64,000 nt of DNA from an uncultured Pelagibacteraceae bacterium. Its GTDB lineage: Bacteria; Pseudomonadota; Alphaproteobacteria; Pelagibacterales; Pelagibacteraceae. The stretch is taken from positions 124,001-188,000 of the forward strand of contig CABZEY010000001.1 in assembly GCA_902524955.1 (NCBI GenBank). The letters are read 5' to 3'. The notes beneath the pieces are model-generated. The model saw only the letters and a program-made list of their open reading frames with translations, was not told the origin of the DNA and ran no database searches. Positions 52,811-62,886 of the stretch are shown here, in pieces. The translations under genes and the position numbers were made by a program. Each line of letters opens with the position of its first letter. Position 1 is the first letter of the stretch.

Positions 52811-53375
52811 GATCGCAGTAATTGGTGATATTGGATCTGGCAAATCCTTCTTTGCAAAACAACTGCATATTCCATTGTTTTGCGCAGATGAAGTTGTTCA
52901 AAGCTTATATAGTAACAGTAAATCTTTATTCACTAAATTTAAAAAAGTTTTTCCGAAAAATTTAGAAAAGTTCCCAATTAAAAAATCTGAATTAATTAAT
53001 ATTATTAGTAAAAACACAAAAAATTTAAAGAAAATTATTAAAATTGTTCACCCTATTGTTAGAAAAGAGATGAAATTATTTTTAAGAAAAAATAAAAATA
53101 AAAAAGCTATCGTTTTAGATATTCCATTGTTTCTTGAGAGTAAGCTTGATCTTGAGACAGATATTTTAGTCTTTATCGATGCAGATCAGAAAAAAATATT
53201 TTCTAAATTAAAAAAAAGAAAGAATTTTAATTTGAAAATTTTTAAATTTCTTAAGTCTTTACAAATACCTGTTCATATAAAAAAAGAAAAAGCAGATTTT
53301 GTGGTTAAAAATAATTTTAATAGTGCAAAGATGAAAAAAGAAGCTAAAATTTTAATTGATAAAATTGTTTTATGA
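52803..53375 (+). CDS. coaE: Dephospho-CoA kinase
   Basis: CoaE does the final phosphorylation of CoA synthesis. The P-loop GDIGSGKSFFAK is at about 8-19, and CADEVVQ and VLDIPLFLESKLD correspond to the acceptor-binding and lid parts. The 190 residues are slightly short. It overlaps dnaQ by 4 bases. Confidence 0.92.
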   Translation: MIRIAVIGDIGSGKSFFAKQLHIPLFCADEVVQSLYSNSKSLFTKFKKVFPKNLEKFPIKKSELINIISKNTKNLKKIIKIVHPIVRKEMKLFLRKNKNKKAIVLDIPLFLESKLDLETDILVFIDADQKKIFSKLKKRKNFNLKIFKFLKSLQIPVHIKKEKADFVVKNNFNSAKMKKEAKILIDKIVL

Positions 53376-54043
53376 AAGAAGTTTTATTAGATACAGAAAC
53401 AACTGGACTATCATCGGTTAAGGATAAAATTATTGAAATAGCTTGTATTGAAATTGATGATCATATTCCTACAGGAGAGAAATTTCATGTTTTTTTAAAT
53501 CCTGAAATGGAAATATCCCAGGGGGCTTACGAAACCCACGGTATAACAAGAGAGTTTTTGAATGACAAACCAAAATTTAAAGATATTGCAAAAGAATTTC
53601 AAGAATTCATTAAAGAAAAAAAGTTAGTCATACATAATGCAGATTTTGATTTAGGTTTTTTAAATAAAGAATTGAAAGAAGCTGGGCTGTCAATAATTCA
53701 GGACATAAATGTTATTGACACATTAAACGTTGCAAGAGAAAAATTCCCTGGTGCTCAAAATAGCTTGGACGCGTTATGTAAAAGATTTAAAATTGATAAT
53801 TCTAGAAGGCAAAAACACTCCGCGTTGCTCGACTGTGAATTATTAGCTAAAGTTTATATTGAGCTTTTTGAAAAAAAAGAGCCCTCCCTGGAATTAAATA
53901 TTGATAATGATGAGCCTCATGTTCAGAATGTAAAAACTTTAAAAAATAGAAAGCATTTAATTCAAGAAATAACTTCTGAAGAAAAAGAATTACATAAAAA
54001 ATTTTTAAAAAAAGATTTGCCTAAATCTTCAATGCTTAATTAG
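53372..54043 (+). CDS. dnaQ: DNA polymerase III epsilon subunit
   Basis: DnaQ is the 3-prime to 5-prime proofreading exonuclease of the replicase. DEDDh motifs are DTETTGL at 7-13, the ahis-type HNADFDLGFL near 91-100 and the later HSALLDCELLAKVY. The 223 residues are near the family average, with a variable C-terminus for polymerase binding. It converges with secB and overlaps it by 8 bases. Confidence 0.95.
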   Translation: MKEVLLDTETTGLSSVKDKIIEIACIEIDDHIPTGEKFHVFLNPEMEISQGAYETHGITREFLNDKPKFKDIAKEFQEFIKEKKLVIHNADFDLGFLNKELKEAGLSIIQDINVIDTLNVAREKFPGAQNSLDALCKRFKIDNSRRQKHSALLDCELLAKVYIELFEKKEPSLELNIDNDEPHVQNVKTLKNRKHLIQEITSEEKELHKKFLKKDLPKSSMLN

Positions 54044-54479
54044 CAAATTGCTGTTTGTATAATTCCTCAAAATCTACAGGTTTATTAAAATTAAAACTTT
54101 TGAATCCAGATTTTTGAAACAAAGAGGTGACAATATCTTTCATATACTCAAAGTTTTCACTTGGTATTGAGACTAAAATAGTTTTCTTTACTTCATCAGG
54201 CGTCATTTTTGGATCAGTTAATTTAAATACAATAGAAATACATACTTCGGCATGTATTTTATTTTCTAGATTTTCGGGAGCTTCAAGAAGAAATTTGCAA
54301 TTTAGTTCTGCTAAATTATTTTTAAATGGTTTACTAGCAAGATCTAATTTTGTTGAATAAGAACCAAGATTTTCTGCTGCACTTACAAAGCAATCTGGAG
54401 ATGGTATTTCAAAAGATATATCTTTTATATATTTAGCTATAATTTGATATTTTTTATTAGTATTTATCTCGTTCATCAA
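54036..54479 (-). CDS. secB: Protein-export chaperone SecB
   Basis: SecB keeps preproteins unfolded and passes them to SecA. The 147 residues include YIKDISFEIPSPDCF at 17-31, HAEVCISIVFKL in the core, and the C-terminal FEELYKQQFA. It overlaps fxsA by 23 bases, a usual neighbour. Confidence 0.92.
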   Translation of the reverse strand: MMNEINTNKKYQIIAKYIKDISFEIPSPDCFVSAAENLGSYSTKLDLASKPFKNNLAELNCKFLLEAPENLENKIHAEVCISIVFKLTDPKMTPDEVKKTILVSIPSENFEYMKDIVTSLFQKSGFKSFNFNKPVDFEELYKQQFAN

Positions 54480-54885
54480 TTTCCTCTGCTTGAATTTCTA
54501 TTGTATTAGAGTCATTTTGAGTTTGTTTTTTTGAATTATGGATATCACTTCCAAAAATTTTTAATATAATATTTCTTGAAAAAGGAATTAAGAGCAATAC
54601 TCCAACAGAGTCGGTGAAAAAACCAGGAATGATCAAAAAAATAGCAGCGATCATTAAACAAAATCCATTTAAAATCTCTTTAAGTGGCTCTTCATTATTA
54701 CGAATAGTATTAGCTGCAGAATATAAAGTTGAGATTCCTTGTAATCTTACGAAATAAAGTCCTACTGCCGCAGTTAATAAAGTTGCCATTATGGTATTGA
54801 AAGCACCAATAAAAGTACCTATTTTAATCATAAAATATATTTCAATTAATGGAATAAATATTAAAAATAGTATTGTAAATTGCAT
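54457..54885 (-). CDS. fxsA: FxsA family membrane protein
   Basis: A 142-residue cytoplasmic-membrane protein with four hydrophobic segments. PLIEIYFMIKIGTFIGAFNTIMATLLTAAVGLYFVRLQG is the FxsA start, and IPGFFTDSVGVLLLIPFSRNII follows. In E. coli FxsA suppresses F-plasmid exclusion of phage T7, but the normal role is unknown. Overlaps secB. Confidence 0.88.
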   Translation of the reverse strand: MQFTILFLIFIPLIEIYFMIKIGTFIGAFNTIMATLLTAAVGLYFVRLQGISTLYSAANTIRNNEEPLKEILNGFCLMIAAIFLIIPGFFTDSVGVLLLIPFSRNIILKIFGSDIHNSKKQTQNDSNTIEIQAEEIDERDKY

Positions 54886-54923
54886 CTAATGTTGAAATAA
54901 TTACTTTTATAGAAATTACAAGA

Positions 54924-55538
54924 ATGAGCGAAAACTTTGGATATATAGACATAATTTTACTTGCGATAATGGCGGGTTTTATATTATTGAGATTAAGAAG
55001 CACACTTGGAAAAGGAGCTGATAACATGCCTATGAAGGCAAGATTTACACAATCTCAAAATAATGAAGAATTTGTAAAAACTACTTTACAAGATGAGCCA
55101 AAGCAAGATGAAAGTAAATTTAATGAAAAAACATTTATTAAAGGAGCTGAAGCTGCTTATGAAATGATTATTAATGCTTTTGCAAACGGTGATCGTAAGA
55201 CACTAAAGCCACTTTTAACTAAGGAATTATTTAAAAGTTTCGATGATGTTATTAAAGAAAGATCAGATAAAAAAATTACCTCCCAGATGACTTTTATTGG
55301 AATTAAAGAAACCAGAGTCTTAGATATTGATATTAACGGCTCAGTTCATAATGTGAAAACAAAATTTGTAAGTGAAATCGTTAATTGCATTAAAAATGAA
55401 AAAGGTGAAGTTATTGAAGGCGACCCAGAGCAAATAAAATTAGTTACAGACGTCTGGGTGTTTAAAAAAGATTTAAAAAGTAGCGATCCAACTTGGTATT
55501 TAACAGAGCTATCAAGTGAAGAAGAAACCAAGCATTAA
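54924..55538 (+). CDS. Tim44-like domain protein
   Basis: A 204-residue protein with one N-terminal helix (about 6-24) followed by a variable linker and the Tim44-like domain (about 85-200). This domain folds like Tim44 and the mitochondrial ribosomal Mba1 family and likely binds a membrane surface. FIKGAEAAYEMIINAFANGDRKTLKPLLTKELFKSFDDVI is typical. It often precedes Smr and MltA genes in alphaproteobacteria. It overlaps the Smr gene by 23 bases. Confidence 0.87.
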   Translation: MSENFGYIDIILLAIMAGFILLRLRSTLGKGADNMPMKARFTQSQNNEEFVKTTLQDEPKQDESKFNEKTFIKGAEAAYEMIINAFANGDRKTLKPLLTKELFKSFDDVIKERSDKKITSQMTFIGIKETRVLDIDINGSVHNVKTKFVSEIVNCIKNEKGEVIEGDPEQIKLVTDVWVFKKDLKSSDPTWYLTELSSEEETKH

Positions 55539-55947
55539 GCCCACAGATCAAGACCTTAAAGACTGGAGTTCTTTCATAAACAACATAAGCAATATTGAGG
55601 ATAAAGACGCTCCATACGATAATGTTTTAGATAGTAATCAAGGCCAAAATTTATTTGATATAAGAAAAGATCTTCATGGATTTAAAATGTATGAAGCATT
55701 AGAGGAAGTATCACAAACAATTCTCTATGCAATCAACAATAAACTAAGAAAAATTCTTTTTATAACGGGTAAAGGGTTGCACTCCAACAATGAAAAAGAC
55801 CCCTACGCCTCAAAAGATTTAAGCTTATTACGTTATGCAGTACCAGACCATATTAATAAAAATTTTTCAGAAAATGTAATCAAAATTGAAGAAAGTCCAT
55901 TAAAATTAGGCGGTTCTGGTTCAATAATAGTCCTATTAAAAAAATAA
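55516..55947 (+). CDS. Smr domain protein
   Basis: A 143-residue Smr-domain protein, related to the MutS2 C-terminal nuclease. The motif DLHGFKMYEALEEVSQTI near 54-71 and ILFITGKGLHS near 84-94 define the domain, with the closing LGGSGSIIVLLK. It may nick nucleic acids, but the target is unknown. Start is GTG at 55516 within the Tim44-like gene, and that overlap supports translational coupling. Confidence 0.87.
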   Translation: MKKKPSIKPTDQDLKDWSSFINNISNIEDKDAPYDNVLDSNQGQNLFDIRKDLHGFKMYEALEEVSQTILYAINNKLRKILFITGKGLHSNNEKDPYASKDLSLLRYAVPDHINKNFSENVIKIEESPLKLGGSGSIIVLLKK

Positions 55948-55964
55948 ATATTGTTTAAGATAAA

Positions 55965-56339
55965 ATGGTGAAAATTTTAAAAATAATATTTATTTTTTTC
56001 TTTATAACATTATTTAGTAAAGTATATGCTAAAGATTTAGCTACTTGGGGGATCACAGGAAGTAAGTGCTCTGCGGCTATGTCTTTTGTGCAAAGATTTG
56101 GATCAAATGGAAAATTGGCTTTATCAAGCGGTATTCAAGGGTTTTTGACGGGTTACAACAGTGCAGTTATGTTAAATAATTTACAGGGAAAAAGTAGAGA
56201 AAAAGCAAGAGTTATAAATCGTTCATCATTAGATTCAATTACAAGTTATGTTATTTCCAAATGTAGGCAAAGTCCAACTGAAACAGTTTATATTGTATTG
56301 TTAAAATATTATAAAACCCTACCTTACGCTAAATATTAA
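55965..56339 (+). CDS. Secreted protein with two cysteines, unknown function
   Basis: A 124-residue protein with a signal peptide (about 1-22). The mature part has Cys34 and a later cysteine near 104 (SKCRQSP), with FLTGYNSAV between them, a pattern seen in periplasmic Rap1a/Tai-type proteins. That resemblance is weak. Location after the Smr gene suggests no particular role. No family is assigned with confidence. Confidence 0.65.
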   Translation: MVKILKIIFIFFFITLFSKVYAKDLATWGITGSKCSAAMSFVQRFGSNGKLALSSGIQGFLTGYNSAVMLNNLQGKSREKARVINRSSLDSITSYVISKCRQSPTETVYIVLLKYYKTLPYAKY

Positions 56340-56357
56340 TTTATAAAATTAATTATT

Positions 56358-57059
56358 GTGCAAAGAAATTATTTAAAGGATGCTAAACGAGTTTATGATG
56401 TCCTAAAAAAAGGGGGTATTGCTATTGTTTATATGCGAAATGCATATGCCATCATGAGCGGTACTGATATCGCCCTCAAAAAAGTTTATACAGCAAAAAA
56501 AAGAAGCCTTGATAGACCTAGTGGTCTTGTAGCAAATGCGAGAACCCATGAAAAACTTCATATATTAAGTAAAGAAAAAAAAAATATTATTAAAAAATTT
56601 TCTAAAAAGTACAATTTACCAATATCAATAATAGCTCCTTATAAAAAAAAACATCCTATGATTTCTAAATTTTCTTCTTTTAGCAAAAGGCTTGCAACTA
56701 AAAATAATACTGTGAATTTGCTACTAAATTCAGGACCTCTAAGGGAGCATATTGCGGACATGAGTCTAAATGATAATTTTCCGTTAATTGCTTCATCTGC
56801 AAATCTATCTCAAAAAGGTACGAAATATCAAGTTGGTGATATAGAGGATAGAGTGAAAAACTGTGCTGATATTATTATTAATTATGGACCTTGTGAATTT
56901 TACAAAGAGGGTAAAACAATTGATTATGATGGGCTATCTTTATCTAGTACACAAATAGATTTTAGAGATATGAGTATTGTAAGAAAAGGAGTATGCTTCA
57001 GTGAAATTTATAGTATTTTTAAAGACGAATTTGATATCAATTTAGCTTTAAAATTATAA
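56358..57059 (+). CDS. Divergent Sua5/YrdC-domain protein
   Basis: A 233-residue protein starting with GTG at 56358. It has the YrdC fold ([52 protein letters not shown]), but the normal KxR and TxYGLGxDA motifs are changed. True Sua5 makes threonylcarbamoyl-AMP for t6A; this copy may have another role, and tsaD is encoded elsewhere in the window. It converges with hslU with a 6-base overlap. Confidence 0.65.
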   Translation: MQRNYLKDAKRVYDVLKKGGIAIVYMRNAYAIMSGTDIALKKVYTAKKRSLDRPSGLVANARTHEKLHILSKEKKNIIKKFSKKYNLPISIIAPYKKKHPMISKFSSFSKRLATKNNTVNLLLNSGPLREHIADMSLNDNFPLIASSANLSQKGTKYQVGDIEDRVKNCADIIINYGPCEFYKEGKTIDYDGLSLSSTQIDFRDMSIVRKGVCFSEIYSIFKDEFDINLALKL

Positions 57060-58373
57060 AATAAATTTAGATAAATCTTTATCTTTAGCAATATCTCCTA
57101 GATGTTTTTCAACATAAGCTTTGTCAATTTTAATTTTTTCACCACCTTTATCAGGAGCTTCAAAGCTAATCTCATCTAAAATTTTTTCCAAAATAGTGTG
57201 CAACCTTCTCGCACCAATATTTTCTATCGTAGAATTAATATGTGTCGATATTTCTGCAATTGCGTCAATTGCATCATCTGTAAATTCAAGTGTTACATTT
57301 TCTGTCCCAAGAAGAGCAGTATATTGTTTAATTAAACTGTTATCTGGTTCTTTTAAAATTTTTATAAAATCGTTTTTTGAAAGAGCATTTAATTCAACAC
57401 GTATTGGAAGCCTTCCCTGTAGTTCAGGTAATAAATCAGAAGGCTTTGCAAGTTGGAAAGCACCAGATGCAATAAATAAAATATGATCAGTTTTAATTGG
57501 ACCATGTTTTGTATTAACAGTCGTGCCCTCAATTAAAGGCAATAAATCTCGTTGTACTCCTTCTCTTGAGACATCTGCACCTGCTCTTCCATCTGATCTT
57601 GCTGAAACTTTATCAATTTCATCTAAAAAAACTATACCATTATTTTCAGCAGCAAATTTTGCTTCTTTTAATACCTGATCGTCATCCATTAATTTATCCG
57701 ACTCTTCTTGAATAAGATATTCGTATGACTCTTTTACAGTCATTTTTTTCTTTTTCTTTTTTGTTAAACCTTTTCCAAAAATATCACCAATGCTAACCAT
57801 ACCGACATTACCTTGCATTCCAGGAATTTCTAAAGATGGCATTTGAGGACTATCTTGCACAGAGATTTCTATTTCGTTATTATCTAAATCTCCTGCTCTA
57901 AGTCTTTTTCTATAACTTTCCTTTGTTGCTGAGCTTGCATTTTTGCCAACTAATACCTCGAGAACTCTATTTTCAGCAGCTAATTGTGCTTTTGCCAAAA
58001 CTTCTTTTCTTTTTCTTTCTTTAACAAGAGCAATTGAAATTTCTATTAAATCTCTAATGATTTGTTCAACATCTTTACCAACATAACCAACCTCTGTGAA
58101 TTTAGTCGCTTCAACTTTAATAAATGGGGCTTCAGCGAGCTTTGATAAACGTCTTGAAATTTCTGTTTTACCAACTCCAGTTGGTCCAATCATTAAAATA
58201 TTTTTTGGAAGAACTTCTTCTTTTATTTCTTCAGGCAATTCTTGCCTTCTCCATCTATTTCTCAAAGCAATAGCGACTGCTCTTTTTGCTTGCGATTGCC
58301 CGATTACAAAACGATCTAACTCAGAAACTATTTCTCTAGGCGAGAATGAAACAATTTTTTGGTTCTCTTCCAT
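57054..58373 (-). CDS. hslU: ATP-dependent unfoldase HslU
   Basis: HslU is the AAA+ ring that feeds proteins to HslV. The P-loop GPTGVGKT is at 63-70, the I domain covers about 110-240, Walker B is VFLDEIDK near 248-255, and sensor 2 is in [14 protein letters not shown]. The 439 residues match the family. It starts immediately after hslV in the operon (sharing one base). Confidence 0.96.
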   Translation of the reverse strand: MEENQKIVSFSPREIVSELDRFVIGQSQAKRAVAIALRNRWRRQELPEEIKEEVLPKNILMIGPTGVGKTEISRRLSKLAEAPFIKVEATKFTEVGYVGKDVEQIIRDLIEISIALVKERKRKEVLAKAQLAAENRVLEVLVGKNASSATKESYRKRLRAGDLDNNEIEISVQDSPQMPSLEIPGMQGNVGMVSIGDIFGKGLTKKKKKKMTVKESYEYLIQEESDKLMDDDQVLKEAKFAAENNGIVFLDEIDKVSARSDGRAGADVSREGVQRDLLPLIEGTTVNTKHGPIKTDHILFIASGAFQLAKPSDLLPELQGRLPIRVELNALSKNDFIKILKEPDNSLIKQYTALLGTENVTLEFTDDAIDAIAEISTHINSTIENIGARRLHTILEKILDEISFEAPDKGGEKIKIDKAYVEKHLGDIAKDKDLSKFIL

Positions 58374-58921
58374 TAAAGTTTTTCAGTTGTAATATTATGA
58401 TTAGTAAACACACAAATATCCGCTGCAATTTCTATAGATTGTTTTGCAATTTCTTCAGCGGTTTTATCTGAGTTTATCATGGCTCTGGCAGCTGCTAATG
58501 CATAATTTCCACCAGAACCGATTGCTATAATTCCATGTTCTGGTTCTAACACGTCACCATTGCCACTAATAATAAAATTATTATTTTTATCAGCTACTGC
58601 CATCAATGCTTCTAATCTTCTTAAATATTTATCTGTTCGCCAGTCTTTAGCTAATTCCACAGCTGCTCTAGTTAATTGACCGCCATGCTTTTCTAATTTT
58701 GACTCTAGTCTTTCAAACAGTGTGAATGCGTCAGCTGTAGATCCAGCAAAACCAGCTATTACATTTCGTTTTTCAATTTTACGCACTTTTTTTGCTGTAC
58801 TTTTCATAACGGTATTACCGATACTTACTTGACCATCCCCAGCAACAACAACATCTTTGCCTTTTCGTATAAGCACAATTGTAGTTCCATGCCAATCTAA
58901 ACCATCTTTATTTTGCTTCAT
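58373..58921 (-). CDS. hslV: Peptidase subunit HslV
   Basis: HslV is the threonine protease core of HslVU. The 182 residues include the active-site start at TTIVLIR (Thr13 or Thr14) after a 12-residue N-terminal propeptide ([12 protein letters not shown]), then GDGQVS, KVRKI and the [13 protein letters not shown] helix. A propeptide of this size is longer than the usual single Met in enterobacteria. Divergent from hisB with an 80-base gap. Confidence 0.95.
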   Translation of the reverse strand: MKQNKDGLDWHGTTIVLIRKGKDVVVAGDGQVSIGNTVMKSTAKKVRKIEKRNVIAGFAGSTADAFTLFERLESKLEKHGGQLTRAAVELAKDWRTDKYLRRLEALMAVADKNNNFIISGNGDVLEPEHGIIAIGSGGNYALAAARAMINSDKTAEEIAKQSIEIAADICVFTNHNITTEKL

Positions 58922-59001
58922 TTTACTAATATTTGGTTATTAATTCTAAATCTTCAAGGTATGAATTTTATAGCGAATGATATAAATAAATTAATTAGGT
59001 A

Positions 59002-59589
59002 ATGAGAAAAGCTTCAATAAATAGGAATACCAAGGAAACTTCTATTAAAGTTGATGTTAACCTTGATGGAACTGGTAAAGCGAACATTAAAACCGGTATT
59101 GGTTTTCTAGATCACATGATGGAGCAAATAGCTAAGCATTCTCTTATCGATATTGATTTAAAAGCTAAAGGTGACCTTCATATAGATTTACACCACACTA
59201 CAGAAGACAGTGGTATTGCCCTTGGAGAAGCTTTAAAGAAAGCATTGGGTGATAAAAAAGGAATTAAAAGATATGCAAGTGCCACGATTCCAATGGATGA
59301 AACATTAAGTAGAGTTTCATTGGATTTATCAAATCGACCTTATTTAGTATGGAATGTAAAACTTGCTGTAGAAAAACTAGGCGAAATGGATACAGAACTT
59401 TTTAAAGAATGGTTTCATGCATTTTGCCAAAGTGCTGGTATTACGTTACACGTTGAGAATATTTATGGTGATAATTCTCACCATAAAATAGAGTCTTGTT
59501 ATAAAGGATTGGCAAGAGCTTTAAGAGAAGCTGTTCAAGTTGATCAAAGAGCTGAAAATATAATACCATCGACAAAAGGTACTATTTAA
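59002..59589 (+). CDS. hisB: Imidazoleglycerol-phosphate dehydratase
   Basis: HisB (monofunctional IGPD) does the sixth step of histidine synthesis. The [17 protein letters not shown] segment and [21 protein letters not shown] hold the manganese-binding histidines, and the closing FFHAF/HxxxHHxxES-like segment ([22 protein letters not shown]) completes the site. The 195 residues match the family. It is the first gene of hisB-H-A-F-E. Confidence 0.96.
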   Translation: MRKASINRNTKETSIKVDVNLDGTGKANIKTGIGFLDHMMEQIAKHSLIDIDLKAKGDLHIDLHHTTEDSGIALGEALKKALGDKKGIKRYASATIPMDETLSRVSLDLSNRPYLVWNVKLAVEKLGEMDTELFKEWFHAFCQSAGITLHVENIYGDNSHHKIESCYKGLARALREAVQVDQRAENIIPSTKGTI

Positions 59590-59595
59590 GATTTA

Positions 59596-60231
59596 ATGAA
59601 GATTGCGATAATCGACTATGAAACTGGCAATTTGAAGTCAGTTTCTAAAGCATTAGAACTTGCTTCAAATAATGTACTTAAAAGATCTAATATTGAAGTA
59701 ATAAATTCTGCAAAAGCTTTAAATAATTTTGATAAAGTGGTTCTTCCTGGTCAAGGTTCTTTTAAACAATGTTTCCAATCTTTAAATTCTATTCATGGAA
59801 TTTTAGATGAGTTAACTGATTTTGTTATGTTTAAAAAAAAACCGATACTTGGAATATGTGTTGGCATGCAATTATTTGCCACCTTTGGTGACGAGGATGG
59901 TGGTAGCGATGGTTTAGGATGGATTGGAGGAGAAGTTAAAAAAATTAATTTGAAAGATTTATCATTAAAATTACCTCACATGGGTTGGAATAATATTCAA
60001 ATTTCATCAAACTCAAAACTACTCAATGGCATCAATAATGACAGTCATTTTTATTTTGTTCATAGTTATTCTTTTGATGTCGATGAAAAAAAATATATTT
60101 CGGCGACAACAAATTATTCTATTGAAATTGTTTCTGCAATTGAGAAAGAAAATATTTTTGGAACCCAATTTCATCCAGAAAAAAGTCAAGCTAACGGAAT
60201 AAAAATATTAGAAAATTTTATAAAAATATAA
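59596..60231 (+). CDS. hisH: Imidazole glycerol phosphate synthase, glutamine amidotransferase subunit
   Basis: HisH releases ammonia from glutamine for HisF. The nucleophile Cys88 (GICVGMQL) and the His-Glu pair near the end (TQFHPEKSQ) are present, along with the start IAIIDYETGNLKSV. Length 211. Its last base is the first base of hisA. Confidence 0.96.
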   Translation: MKIAIIDYETGNLKSVSKALELASNNVLKRSNIEVINSAKALNNFDKVVLPGQGSFKQCFQSLNSIHGILDELTDFVMFKKKPILGICVGMQLFATFGDEDGGSDGLGWIGGEVKKINLKDLSLKLPHMGWNNIQISSNSKLLNGINNDSHFYFVHSYSFDVDEKKYISATTNYSIEIVSAIEKENIFGTQFHPEKSQANGIKILENFIKI

Positions 60232-60947
60232 TGATTATATACCCAGCAATAGACTTAAAAGACGGAAAGTGCGTAAGACTGACCAAAGGAGATTTTAATC
60301 GAGAAACGATTTATTCAAGATCTCCATTAGAGCAAGCAAAAGTTTTTGAGCAAAAAGGTTTTCAATATTTACATGTAGTAGATTTAGATAGAACAATCGA
60401 TAAGTCTAAATCAAATTTATCAACAATAAAATCTATTATTCAAAATACTAAACTAAAAGTTCAAGTCGGTGGTGGTTTAAGAACAAGACAGACGGTTGAA
60501 GAAGTAATTGATTTAGGTGTTGAAAATATTGTGATGGGAACTGGTGCTGTAAATAATCCTGATCTTTTACTTGAAGTTTCTCAGCAATACCAAAATAAAA
60601 TTTCTGTTGGACTTGACGTTAGAGAAAAAATGATCGCATTAAAAGGATGGAAAGACCAAACAGAAATTTCGTGCTTTGATTTTTTGGAAACAATAAAAAA
60701 CTTACCACTACGTAGTATAATTTTTACTGATATTAACAAAGATGGTATGAAACAAGGCGTTAATATTGAGGATACCTTAAAGATGGCTGAGTGCTCAGAT
60801 ATTCCGGTGACTGCATCCGGGGGAGTTTCTAGCATTGAAGATATAAAATTAATAAAAGAAAAGAAAAAAATTTATGGAGTAGTTGTCGGTAAGGCAATTT
60901 ATGACGGTCTAATTAATTTAAATGATTTGGTAAAACTTAATGCTTAA
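60231..60947 (+). CDS. hisA: ProFAR isomerase HisA
   Basis: HisA isomerises phosphoribosyl-formimino-AICAR-P. The barrel start [19 protein letters not shown] holds the first aspartate, [20 protein letters not shown] and the second aspartate at [10 protein letters not shown] follow. Length 238. Overlaps hisF by 8 bases. Confidence 0.96.
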   Translation: MIIYPAIDLKDGKCVRLTKGDFNRETIYSRSPLEQAKVFEQKGFQYLHVVDLDRTIDKSKSNLSTIKSIIQNTKLKVQVGGGLRTRQTVEEVIDLGVENIVMGTGAVNNPDLLLEVSQQYQNKISVGLDVREKMIALKGWKDQTEISCFDFLETIKNLPLRSIIFTDINKDGMKQGVNIEDTLKMAECSDIPVTASGGVSSIEDIKLIKEKKKIYGVVVGKAIYDGLINLNDLVKLNA

Positions 60948-61698
60948 AAAAAGAATAATCCCATGTTTAGATGTTAAAGATGGTCGAGTAGTTAAAGGAA
61001 TAAATTTTGTTGACCTGATTGATGCTGGCGACCCAGTTGAGCAGGCCTCAATTTATAATCAAAATGGTGCTGACGAAATCTGTTTTTTAGATATTACCGC
61101 AAGTAGCGATAAAAGAGATATTTTATTAGATACTGTAAAAAAAACAGCCGAATGTTGTTTTGTACCTCTTACAGTTGGTGGTGGCGTTCGATCAATTCAA
61201 GATATACGAAACCTTTTGTTGGCTGGAGCTGATAAAGTATCAATAAATACTGCAGCAATTAAAAATCCTGAGTTAATAAAAGAAAGCGCTAATAAATTTG
61301 GTTCTCAATGTATCGTGGTTGCAATCGATGCAAAAAAGACAAATGTCAATACATGGGAGATATTTACACACGGAGGTCGTGAGCCTACTCAGTTGAATGC
61401 TTTAGAGTTTGCAAAACTCGCACAAGAAAATGGAGCTGGTGAGATTTTACTTACATCAATGGATAAAGATGGGACCAAAGAGGGATATGATATTGAATTA
61501 ACAAAAAAAATATCAAGTAGTTTAAATATTCCTGTTATTGCATCGGGTGGAGTAGGAAATTTAGAACATTTAAAAGATGGTATAATAAAAGGTGGATCTA
61601 GCGCTGTTCTAGCTGCTTCAATATTTCATTTCGGTGAATACTCTATACAGGAAGCAAAAGAGTATTTAAAAAAAGAGAATGTTGCTGTAAGATTATAA
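60940..61698 (+). CDS. hisF: Imidazole glycerol phosphate synthase cyclase subunit
   Basis: HisF makes imidazole glycerol phosphate and AICAR. Barrel start [34 protein letters not shown], and [12 protein letters not shown], with both catalytic aspartates, are present. Length 252. Followed after one base by hisE. Confidence 0.97.
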   Translation: MLKKRIIPCLDVKDGRVVKGINFVDLIDAGDPVEQASIYNQNGADEICFLDITASSDKRDILLDTVKKTAECCFVPLTVGGGVRSIQDIRNLLLAGADKVSINTAAIKNPELIKESANKFGSQCIVVAIDAKKTNVNTWEIFTHGGREPTQLNALEFAKLAQENGAGEILLTSMDKDGTKEGYDIELTKKISSSLNIPVIASGGVGNLEHLKDGIIKGGSSAVLAASIFHFGEYSIQEAKEYLKKENVAVRL

Positions 61699-61699
61699 T

Positions 61700-62005
61700 A
61701 TGTTTAATGTCCTTGAAGAATTAATTAAAACTATTCGAGAAAGAAAAAGCTCATCTGAACATGAGTCTTATACAAAAAAATTGTTAATGGATAATAATCT
61801 TTGCAGAGAAAAGGTTATGGAAGAAATAAATGAATTAATAGATGCTTTAAATAAAAAGAAAAAAGAAGTACATGAAGCAGCTGATGCAATCTACCATCTT
61901 CTAGTTTTATTGGAGGCAAACGATGTTAAAATTGAAGAAGTTTTAGGTGAATTAAAAAACCGTCAAGGCGTATCTGGTTTAGTTGAAAAGGCAAATAGAC
62001 AATGA
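61700..62005 (+). CDS. hisE: Phosphoribosyl-ATP pyrophosphatase
   Basis: HisE is the second enzyme of histidine synthesis. The 101-residue MazG-like protein has SYTKKLLMDNNLCREKVMEEINELIDAL and EAADAIYHLLVLL, with the acidic metal ligands. Overlaps the HIT gene by 4 bases. hisG, hisD, hisC and hisI are not in the window. Confidence 0.95.
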   Translation: MFNVLEELIKTIRERKSSSEHESYTKKLLMDNNLCREKVMEEINELIDALNKKKKEVHEAADAIYHLLVLLEANDVKIEEVLGELKNRQGVSGLVEKANRQ

Positions 62006-62379
62006 TTTACGATAAGAATAATATTTTTGCAAAAATTTTACGAAAAGAAATTCCTTGTAATAAAGTTTATGAAAATGAGCATTCTTTAGCGTTTGATGAT
62101 ATCAATCCTCAGGCAAAGGTACATGTTTTAGTTATTCCAAAAGGACCGTATGTTGACGTTGATGATTTTTCAAAAAATGCCTCAAAAGAAGAAATAGCTT
62201 CTTTAATGCATGCAGTAGCTGAGGTTTGCAAGATTACTAAAGTTTCATTAACCGAAGGAGGTAATGGATTTAGATTAATTGCAAATACCGGACCAGATGG
62301 ATGCCAGGAAGTCCCACATTTTCATTATCATGTTATGGGCGGTGAACCTATGGGCTTAAGAGGCCTTCGAAAGCCCTAA
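62002..62379 (+). CDS. HIT-family nucleotide hydrolase
   Basis: A 125-residue histidine-triad protein, usually a nucleoside phosphoramidase. The triad is in VPHFHYHVMGG near 108-118, and the family start IFAKILRKEIPCNKVYENEHSLAFDDINPQAKVHVLVIPK matches Hint-like proteins. It ends the his operon, a common alphaproteobacterial position. Confidence 0.93.
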   Translation: MIYDKNNIFAKILRKEIPCNKVYENEHSLAFDDINPQAKVHVLVIPKGPYVDVDDFSKNASKEEIASLMHAVAEVCKITKVSLTEGGNGFRLIANTGPDGCQEVPHFHYHVMGGEPMGLRGLRKP

Positions 62380-62388
62380 AATGAAAAA

Positions 62389-62886
62389 ATGAATGTTCAA
62401 AGATATTTTTTAGATATAAATTCAAAAATGGATCTAGTTCCAGCAGAGTGTGGTATAGCTGGTCTTGTCGTTGAAGAAAACGATAAATCAGATCCACAAT
62501 ATTGTAAGTTTCTTTATCAAAAAATTGGTCAGGATTTTCATTGGAAGGACAGGCTAGCTTGGTCAATCGAGCAATGGGGTGATTATTTAAGTCAAAAGCA
62601 TTTAAAATTTTTCATAGCAAAAATTGGTAATGATGTTGCAGGATTTTACGAATATCTCCATCATGACGAAAAAAAGGAAGTAGAATTAACTTACATGGGA
62701 ATTTTCAAAAAATATTTTGGCAAAAAATTAGGTGGATATTTACTTACACATGCTTTGAGATCTGGCTGGTCACATAAGCCAAACAGAATATGGGTTCATA
62801 CTTGTACTCTTGACCATCCTAATGCTTTACGAAACTATATAGCGCGAGGCATGAATATTTTTAAGAAAGAGAACGTTAAAGTTTAG
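62389..62886 (+). CDS. GNAT family N-acetyltransferase
   Basis: A 165-residue GNAT-fold protein. Evidence is the strand-loop-helix pattern VELTYMGIFKKYFGKKLGGYLLTHALRSGW near 103-132, where the acetyl-CoA loop would be KYFGKKLGG, followed by VHTCTLDHPNALRNYIARGMNIF, the usual end of the family. Substrate unknown. It converges with lolA and overlaps it by 4 bases. Confidence 0.85.
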   Translation: MNVQRYFLDINSKMDLVPAECGIAGLVVEENDKSDPQYCKFLYQKIGQDFHWKDRLAWSIEQWGDYLSQKHLKFFIAKIGNDVAGFYEYLHHDEKKEVELTYMGIFKKYFGKKLGGYLLTHALRSGWSHKPNRIWVHTCTLDHPNALRNYIARGMNIFKKENVKV

